The position numbers were made by a program, and so were the translations under genes. This document shows, piece by piece, positions 59,343-64,000 of a stretch of DNA of 64,000 nucleotides. Under the pieces are notes generated by a model, which searched no databases, was not told the origin of the DNA, and saw nothing but the letters and a program-made list of their open reading frames with translations. Where the stretch lies: contig OZ245761.1 in the NCBI GenBank assembly GCA_965227535.1, positions 372,001-436,000 on the forward strand, read 5' to 3'. This DNA comes from SZUA-430 sp965227535 (GTDB lineage Bacteria; Pseudomonadota; Alphaproteobacteria; Micropepsales; Micropepsaceae). Within the stretch, counting starts at the first letter, position 1. Each line of letters opens with the position of its first letter.

Positions 59343-59495
59343 GTCATGGCCGGGCTTGACCCGGCCACCCAGTGGCCGCGCGTCTGCGCGGCCTTGGAAT
59401 GCAACAAACCTGGCGAATTGATTGACGATCATAGCGAGTCTCGAGCGCGCACGGACGTGCGCGCACTGGGTGGCCGGGTCAAGCCCGGCCATGAC
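59343..59495. repeat. Inverted repeat with perfect 32-bp arms
   Basis: 59343-59374 (starting GTCATGGCCGGGCTTGACCC) and 59464-59495 are exact inverted complements, separated by 89 bases. Translations of this element (GLDPATQ and GGRVKPGHDG) are a familiar spurious product in alphaproteobacteria, so it belongs to a widespread palindromic family. It lies between the usher and adhesin genes and could form a stable mRNA hairpin that lowers adhesin expression relative to usher. Confidence 0.85.
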
Positions 59496-59569
59496 GACGG
59501 TGGGGATGATGCCATCGTGTCCCCGATCGGGCGTAAGCGGCGATGACGGCGAGAGAGGGTTGCGCATCC

Positions 59570-62065
59570 TCATTGTCCTTTTTCTTTGACCGTGATCGTT
59601 CCGACGTCGATCACGCCTTTGCTGCCGTCCGGCACTTCGATGTCGACGACGATGTCGAGCGCGGGGCCCAGCACCATCTGGTATTTGCCGGGCGCGAGGC
59701 CCTCGGCGAAGAACCGCCCGGCGCTGTTCGTGAACACCAGCACCGGCTTGACGCCTTCGCGCCCGACCGCCCGCACCTCGCCGCCCAGCAGCGACAGAGG
59801 CTTCCCGTCCGCGCCGAGCAGATTGCCCATCACCACGTGCGAGGCGTCCGACCCCACGGTCACCGCGTAGCCGGAGGCGGGGCCGGGGAACAAATCGTAT
59901 TGGCCCGTGCCGACGTTGTAGCCGGCCGGCAGATCCTCGACGTCCACGTAGACGCTCTGCGGCTGATACGAACCGCCGGCGCTCACCAACGCGGGCCCGA
60001 AGAAATCCGTCTCCGCCTCGCGCGATTTCGAACCCTTGTTCTGCGTCACGCCGACGGCCGAGCCTTCCAGCGTCTCATGCGCGCGCACGATGGCGAAGCG
60101 CTGCCCGACAGGACGCCCCACCGCAATGTCGCCGTCCGCAAACGCCAGCTGCGTGCCCACGGTGTAAGAGGTGCGCTGCGACTGAATCTCGCTCATCGCA
60201 TTGTCCGCGATCGCGTCATGCTGCAGCAGCGCCGCAAAGCGGTTGGCGTTGTAGGCAAACTCGCCCGTACCGGTCAGCCGGTCGTTGTCGCGCAACACGC
60301 TGGCGCGCACGCCGTAATCGCCAAGCTCGTTCCGCTGAAAGCGCGAGTACTCGGCCGAATACTGATCGTTCTGGGAGTCATACGACGCGCGCACATTCTC
60401 GCGGTCCGAAAGCGGGATCGACAGCGACAGCAGAAACCGGTTGTCGTCCAACTCGCCGTTGCGCTCCGTCCGTTCGTTCGACGCGGTCACGTCGGCAAAG
60501 CCCAAATTCCGGCTCACCGAAATGCCATAGCGCGCCTCGTTCGGCTCCAGATCGCGCCCCTGCGTGAACGACGCCGACACGCCCAAACCGAAGTCATACG
60601 GCAACTGCGTCGAGAACCGCCCGCGCAGCTCATACTCGACCGGCTCATCCGGCACCGGCGTGCCCACGCTGGCGAAACTCTCGCTGGTGTAGAGGTAGGA
60701 GAGGTTCACCTGCGGGTTCTTGAAGAACCCGATCTCCTCCGCCGACGCCTCATAGCTCACCAAATACGAATGGCCCGAGAGCGCGCCGTCGATATCGCTC
60801 CACCCCGTGACGACGCCCAAGGTCCCGATCGGCGTCGCCCAACCGAGCTCGGCGCCCGCCAGCCACTGCAGCTGATCCATCTGGAAATTGCCGCCGACGG
60901 TGATGTCGTCGAGCAAGCCGTACCGCGCATAGGCCGAGAACGTCGCGTTGTTGTCGTCGTATTGCAGCCCGTCGCCGGTCTCGTCGCGCACTTGCGGCAA
61001 GCCCGCGGTCGCGCCGAATTCCCAAATCCCCGGCGACAGCAACTTCGCGGAGAAGAACTGCGAGAACGACGCAATCAACCGCCGCCCGTATTCGTCGACG
61101 ACGTAAAGCTCCACGTCGTTCAACCCGTTGAACAGCGGAAAGTCTTTGAGATCGTACTGCCCCGCCTCAAGCCGCAACGTGCGGATCACGGTGCCGTTCA
61201 CGACCACATCCACCGTCGCCGAGCGATCCAGCGAAAAGCGGAACAGCCCCGACGGCCGCACATTGCGAAACGGCTGCAGCTCGCCGTACTGCCGCTGGAA
61301 CGACAGCCCACCCAAAATCGGCGACGACTGAAACCCCGCAGGCACCGGCGTCACGTCGCCCGCGGAATAACGCAGCGCATTGTCCGTATCGTCGTACATG
61401 AGAACGGCGTTGCCGCGGTGAAACGGATCGCTCGCCGCCTCGTCGTATTCGCCCTGCGCGAAGAAGTACAAACCCTCGTGCCCGAAAATATTCCCGGCAA
61501 AGTCCGCCGACACGCGGAACGGATCCCACCCCTGCGAGGACGACGGCGACCACACATAAGCCTGCCGCGCCGTCAGCGTCAGCGACGCCGCGACAACCGC
61601 GGGATCGATGGTCACCAACGTCGGCCGCCCACGCTCCGTCTCGTCGACGGCGGAGAGCGACTGCCCGCCTTGCTGGTCGACCGGAATGGTGACACGCAGT
61701 TCCAGCTTCGCGGTGTCATAGGTGATGACGATGCCCGCCGGCTGAAACTGCTCGATCGCAACAACCTGCTGCCCGCCCGACAGCAACTTCAACGCCGCCG
61801 TCATCTCCGGCGACAAACGTTCGCCGAGCAAGCCGATAAACCGCTCGACGTTGACGGCAATATTCCCATCGGGCGAAGCCGCCACCGGCACGTCACCCAG
61901 ATACGCGCCCTGAAAAATCAACGGCAAGGTGAGGTTATACGTCCGCACCGTCTGCGCGATCTGCACCTCATCCGGCGCCGTCGACCCGCGAACCTCCGCC
62001 ACCGGCCCACGCAAAGCAGGATCGGCAAGGGCAGGGGAGGCGGCGAGCAAAAGGAGAACTGTCAT
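59570..62065 (-). CDS. Outer-membrane usher of a chaperone-usher pilus
   Basis: 831 residues from ATG 62065, close to the FimD/CsuD size. Signal peptide MTVLLLLAASPALA, an N-terminal periplasmic domain (YNLTLPLIFQGAYLGDVPVAASPDGNIAVNVERFIGLL), a large barrel with many alternating strands, a plug-like part (ATVDVVVNGTVIRTLRLEAGQYDLKDFPLFNGLNDVELYVVDEYGRR is the usher signature) and a C-terminal CTD (FTNSAGRFFAEGLAPGKYQM). It secretes and polymerises pilins delivered by the chaperone. Apparent start overlaps a repeat, see the entry at 62059. Confidence 0.92.
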   Translation of the reverse strand: MTVLLLLAASPALADPALRGPVAEVRGSTAPDEVQIAQTVRTYNLTLPLIFQGAYLGDVPVAASPDGNIAVNVERFIGLLGERLSPEMTAALKLLSGGQQVVAIEQFQPAGIVITYDTAKLELRVTIPVDQQGGQSLSAVDETERGRPTLVTIDPAVVAASLTLTARQAYVWSPSSSQGWDPFRVSADFAGNIFGHEGLYFFAQGEYDEAASDPFHRGNAVLMYDDTDNALRYSAGDVTPVPAGFQSSPILGGLSFQRQYGELQPFRNVRPSGLFRFSLDRSATVDVVVNGTVIRTLRLEAGQYDLKDFPLFNGLNDVELYVVDEYGRRLIASFSQFFSAKLLSPGIWEFGATAGLPQVRDETGDGLQYDDNNATFSAYARYGLLDDITVGGNFQMDQLQWLAGAELGWATPIGTLGVVTGWSDIDGALSGHSYLVSYEASAEEIGFFKNPQVNLSYLYTSESFASVGTPVPDEPVEYELRGRFSTQLPYDFGLGVSASFTQGRDLEPNEARYGISVSRNLGFADVTASNERTERNGELDDNRFLLSLSIPLSDRENVRASYDSQNDQYSAEYSRFQRNELGDYGVRASVLRDNDRLTGTGEFAYNANRFAALLQHDAIADNAMSEIQSQRTSYTVGTQLAFADGDIAVGRPVGQRFAIVRAHETLEGSAVGVTQNKGSKSREAETDFFGPALVSAGGSYQPQSVYVDVEDLPAGYNVGTGQYDLFPGPASGYAVTVGSDASHVVMGNLLGADGKPLSLLGGEVRAVGREGVKPVLVFTNSAGRFFAEGLAPGKYQMVLGPALDIVVDIEVPDGSKGVIDVGTITVKEKGQ

Positions 62066-62229
62066 CCCGGAAGTTAGGCGAGCGCGTTGCGAAGCAACGC
62101 TCTTGCGAGCCTTACTGTCCGGGACCCAGGGCCACCGCACCGTCGCCCGAGACAGCGACCCTGGGTCCCGGACAGCAAGCTTCGCTACGATCGCAAGCGA
62201 TCGAGCTCCGCTAGCTTCCGGGATGACAG
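62059..62229. repeat. Nested palindromic repeat at the usher start
   Basis: Outer arms CTGTCATCCCGGAAG (62059-62073) and CTTCCGGGATGACAG (62215-62229) and inner arms CTGTCCGGGACCCAGGG (62115-62131) and CCCTGGGTCCCGGACAG (62159-62175) are perfect inverted complements. The left outer arm contains the usher ATG on the minus strand. The same outer arm is at 59315-59329, at the adhesin start. Widespread alphaproteobacterial element. Confidence 0.85.
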
Positions 62230-62294
62230 AGTTGCTGCCGGAGAGGGCGGGCGCTGCCATGACGCGGAACACCACCTGGCCCGCCCGCCGTCGC

Positions 62295-63017
62295 TTACGG
62301 CGTCGCTTCGACGAGGTTGAACTTCGCGTTCAAGTCCGCCGGTGCTTTCTCGGGTTTCGGCACTTCGACGACGCGCGTGCCGCCGGGCAGGATCCAGCTG
62401 GTGCCGAGAGCCTTGCGCCACGCTTCGTCCTTGACGACGCTCTTGAACGTGCCGCCCGACAGCTCGACGTTCGACAGCGCCAGGTTCGCGTATTTGTTGC
62501 CCGCGTTCTTCAGCGTCACTTTCAGGTTCTTGCCCGCAGGCTCAACCGAGGCAACTTCGATCGCAGGCTTCGCGCCGTCCGGCACGATGTTGGCGACGGT
62601 CGAGAAGTTGAACACGAACTGCACGCCCGACTTCCCGTCGCTGGGCAGCTTCACCGGCACCTGCTTGACCGTGATGGTGTAGGTCTCGGACTTGGTCAGC
62701 GTCTGCGGCCCGACATACTGCACGCGCACAGCCTGCGTCGCGCCGGCCGCGATCACGGCCTGCGGCGGGAACAGAACGAAATCCTTGTCGGCCGCTTCGC
62801 GCGATTCCTTACCGTTCGCATCGAACAGCCTCTTCTCGGCCTGAAGCTCGACGGTGATCGGCGACTTGTTGGTATTGTTGACGCGAATGACGGTCGATGC
62901 GCCTTTGCCCGACGGCGTCATGTCATAGATCATCGGCGACACTTGATAGGCGTGCGCGATCCCGGCGAGCCCCAAGGCCACGGCGGCGGCTGCGGCGAGT
63001 GTGAATTTATTCAGCAT
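62295..63017 (-). CDS. Periplasmic pilus chaperone (PapD/CsuC-like)
   Basis: 240 residues from ATG 63017 with GGGAGA upstream. Signal peptide MLNKFTLAAAAAVALGLAGIAHA. Domain 1 has VSPMIYDMTPSGKGASTVIRVNN, the family edge strand; domain 2 has AGNKYANLALSNVEL. The conserved VQFVFNFSTVANIVPDG and LPGGTRVVEVPKP segments fit fimbrial chaperones. It completes pilin folds by donor-strand complementation before the usher. It lies between pilin genes and the usher, the expected order. Confidence 0.9.
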   Translation of the reverse strand: MLNKFTLAAAAAVALGLAGIAHAYQVSPMIYDMTPSGKGASTVIRVNNTNKSPITVELQAEKRLFDANGKESREAADKDFVLFPPQAVIAAGATQAVRVQYVGPQTLTKSETYTITVKQVPVKLPSDGKSGVQFVFNFSTVANIVPDGAKPAIEVASVEPAGKNLKVTLKNAGNKYANLALSNVELSGGTFKSVVKDEAWRKALGTSWILPGGTRVVEVPKPEKAPADLNAKFNLVEATP

Positions 63018-63177
63018 GCGAAATCTCCCACCGGTCTCGTTGCGTGAATCGAAGGAACCGCGAGCGACAAGCGAGACCGAGCCGTCATTCCGCGGGTGAC
63101 ATGCATTTTGATGTCGTATTTTGCCCTTCATGAATTGATTCGCAGGGCGCGAGCAACGCTCGCGCCCCACTTATCCC

Positions 63178-63675
63178 TTAAGGACTGATCGTGAATGTCA
63201 GCGTATCGGTATACGTACCCGCAACGGTGAGCGGAGCTCGCAACCCAACCAGGAAGTGTGGTGTCTGCGCTGAATTTGCAGCGGCAGGCACAACAATGTT
63301 CGGGAACGGAACGCCCCCGCCAGTAGCATTGCTAGCCCTGAACCAATCCAGCGGGTTGGGCGCACCCAATGCGGCTGGAGTTTGATCATTGAGGAATATG
63401 CCGTAGTTGACGAGATCGGAGCCGTTCAATAAGCCGCCGTTCGCGCTCTTGATATTGACGATCGTATTGCCGCCAACGAAATTGCACTTGTAAACGAAGT
63501 CGCCTTCGACGCCTACGTTTACAGCCGTGCCGGACAGGTCGATGTTGCTCGACGTGCCAGCAAGAATCTCACAGTGGGGGCCAACAACGCTTGTGACGAG
63601 AACGTCACTCGCAGTTGCTCCGCCCGTCGCAGCGAGAGCGAGTGCCAGGTAGCCCAGACGCAGTATTGTTTTCAT
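63178..63675 (-). CDS. Pilin, spore-coat protein U-like
   Basis: 165 residues from ATG 63675 with AAAGGGA upstream. Signal peptide MKTILRLGYLALALAATGGATA. Mature N-terminus SDVLVTSVVGPHCEILAGTSSNIDLSG and one other Cys (VYKCNFVGG) give the single-disulfide pilin layout, and the protein ends GTYTDTLTFTISP, the conserved C-terminal strand. It probably forms the pilus shaft. The longer frame to 63807 is not protein-like. Confidence 0.8.
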   Translation of the reverse strand: MKTILRLGYLALALAATGGATASDVLVTSVVGPHCEILAGTSSNIDLSGTAVNVGVEGDFVYKCNFVGGNTIVNIKSANGGLLNGSDLVNYGIFLNDQTPAALGAPNPLDWFRASNATGGGVPFPNIVVPAAANSAQTPHFLVGLRAPLTVAGTYTDTLTFTISP

Positions 63676-63742
63676 TGTTTTCCCTTTCGGGTTACTGGAC
63701 CAGTTGGCGAGAGATACATTCCCTCGCCTCTGCGGTTTCGAA

Positions 63743-64000
63743 TTACGGGGCGATCGTGACGGACAGTGTGTCCGTGTAAACGCCAGCCACTTCGATCGGC
63801 AAACCACCGTCGAGTTGCAGCGTGAACGACGAGTTCACGTCCGTGTTCGGGACGGGGTCAACTGCTGCAACGTTGTCAAACGCCAGCGCCGAGTCGCCTG
63901 GGCCGCCCGTCGTCGGAACGATGTCATAAACGTAAACTGGGCCAGTGTTTCCGACCTGAACGCCGCCCTTGGCGCTATCGAACGTAATGGTCGCGCTGCC
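63743..64000 (-). CDS. Second pilin, partial at window edge
   Basis: 85 residues visible, read from the window edge (start outside) to TAA 63743-63745. The sequence ends VNSSFTLQLDGGLPIEVAGVYTDTLSVTIAP, the same C-terminal signature as the next gene (GTYTDTLTFTISP). It is therefore a tandem pilin paralogue upstream in the operon, 67 bases from it. Confidence 0.78.
   Translation of the reverse strand, partial: GSATITFDSAKGGVQVGNTGPVYVYDIVPTTGGPGDSALAFDNVAAVDPVPNTDVNSSFTLQLDGGLPIEVAGVYTDTLSVTIAP

Noticed and set aside
58422..59546. Plus-strand frame of 374 codons opposite the putative adhesin
   Set aside because: Composition is that of a shadow frame and part of it is translated palindromic repeat (ALGGRVKPGHDD).
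59543..62077. 844-codon plus-strand frame opposite the usher gene
   Set aside because: Arg/His-rich translation typical of antisense GC-rich DNA; the minus strand encodes a full usher with family motifs.

Overview
The window is GC-rich, densely coded DNA from an alphaproteobacterium. An environmental Caulobacterales/Hyphomonadaceae-type organism is my best inference. The grounds are an ECF11-type RpoE/ChrR pair, many exported proteins of unknown function, chaperone-usher pili of the spore-coat-U type, class III cyclases and characteristic alphaproteobacterial palindromic repeats. No rRNA, CRISPR array or replication origin was seen, and there is one intact tRNA.

Layout. 0-6 kb: an alpha/beta hydrolase end, a short-chain dehydrogenase and a Baeyer-Villiger monooxygenase (a ketone-oxidation set), then Dps, a glutathione transferase, a secreted lectin-like repeat protein and an enoyl-CoA hydratase. 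6-20 kb: exported and housekeeping genes, including glutathione-dependent formaldehyde dehydrogenase, four tandem paralogues of exported proteins (three with a C-terminal beta/gamma-crystallin-like segment), a class C beta-lactamase-like hydrolase, an OmpA-like protein, DUF533, an arylamine N-acetyltransferase that apparently starts at CTG, and an MgtC/DUF4010 protein. 20-22.5 kb: cold-shock protein and a NicO/DUF1007 metal-transport pair.

22.9-26.1 kb: a remnant of an integrative element in tRNA-Ser(UGA). A 50-nt copy of the tRNA 5' half lies on the left and the intact tRNA on the right, with a truncated integrase and a cyclase-TPR gene between them. 26-30.4 kb: an RpoE-ChrR-DUF2177 operon, a divergent flavin amine oxidase-DUF1365 operon and a nearby exported-protein gene. 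All three transcription units carry the same upstream motif, TGATCC-N16-CGTA, so they look like one sigma regulon.

30.5-58 kb: accessory DNA rich in duplications. A 660-bp repeat carrying a small HTH gene occurs twice. A 1112-bp repeat carrying a cupin and an NTF2-like gene occurs twice, 19.8 kb apart, with identical proteins. Truncated copies of DUF1365 and of a MarR tail also occur here. Cargo includes a cyclase-TIR-NB-ARC-TPR protein of 1029 residues, a second Baeyer-Villiger monooxygenase, a tandem-repeat secreted protein, two single-domain response regulators, two DUF4360 proteins, MFS transporters, a TM-DUF3703 fusion and a bacterial phytochelatin synthase.

58-64 kb: a chaperone-usher pilus operon on the minus strand (pilins, chaperone, usher, putative adhesin and small subunit). 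Palindromic intergenic repeats overlap the apparent start codons of two of its genes.
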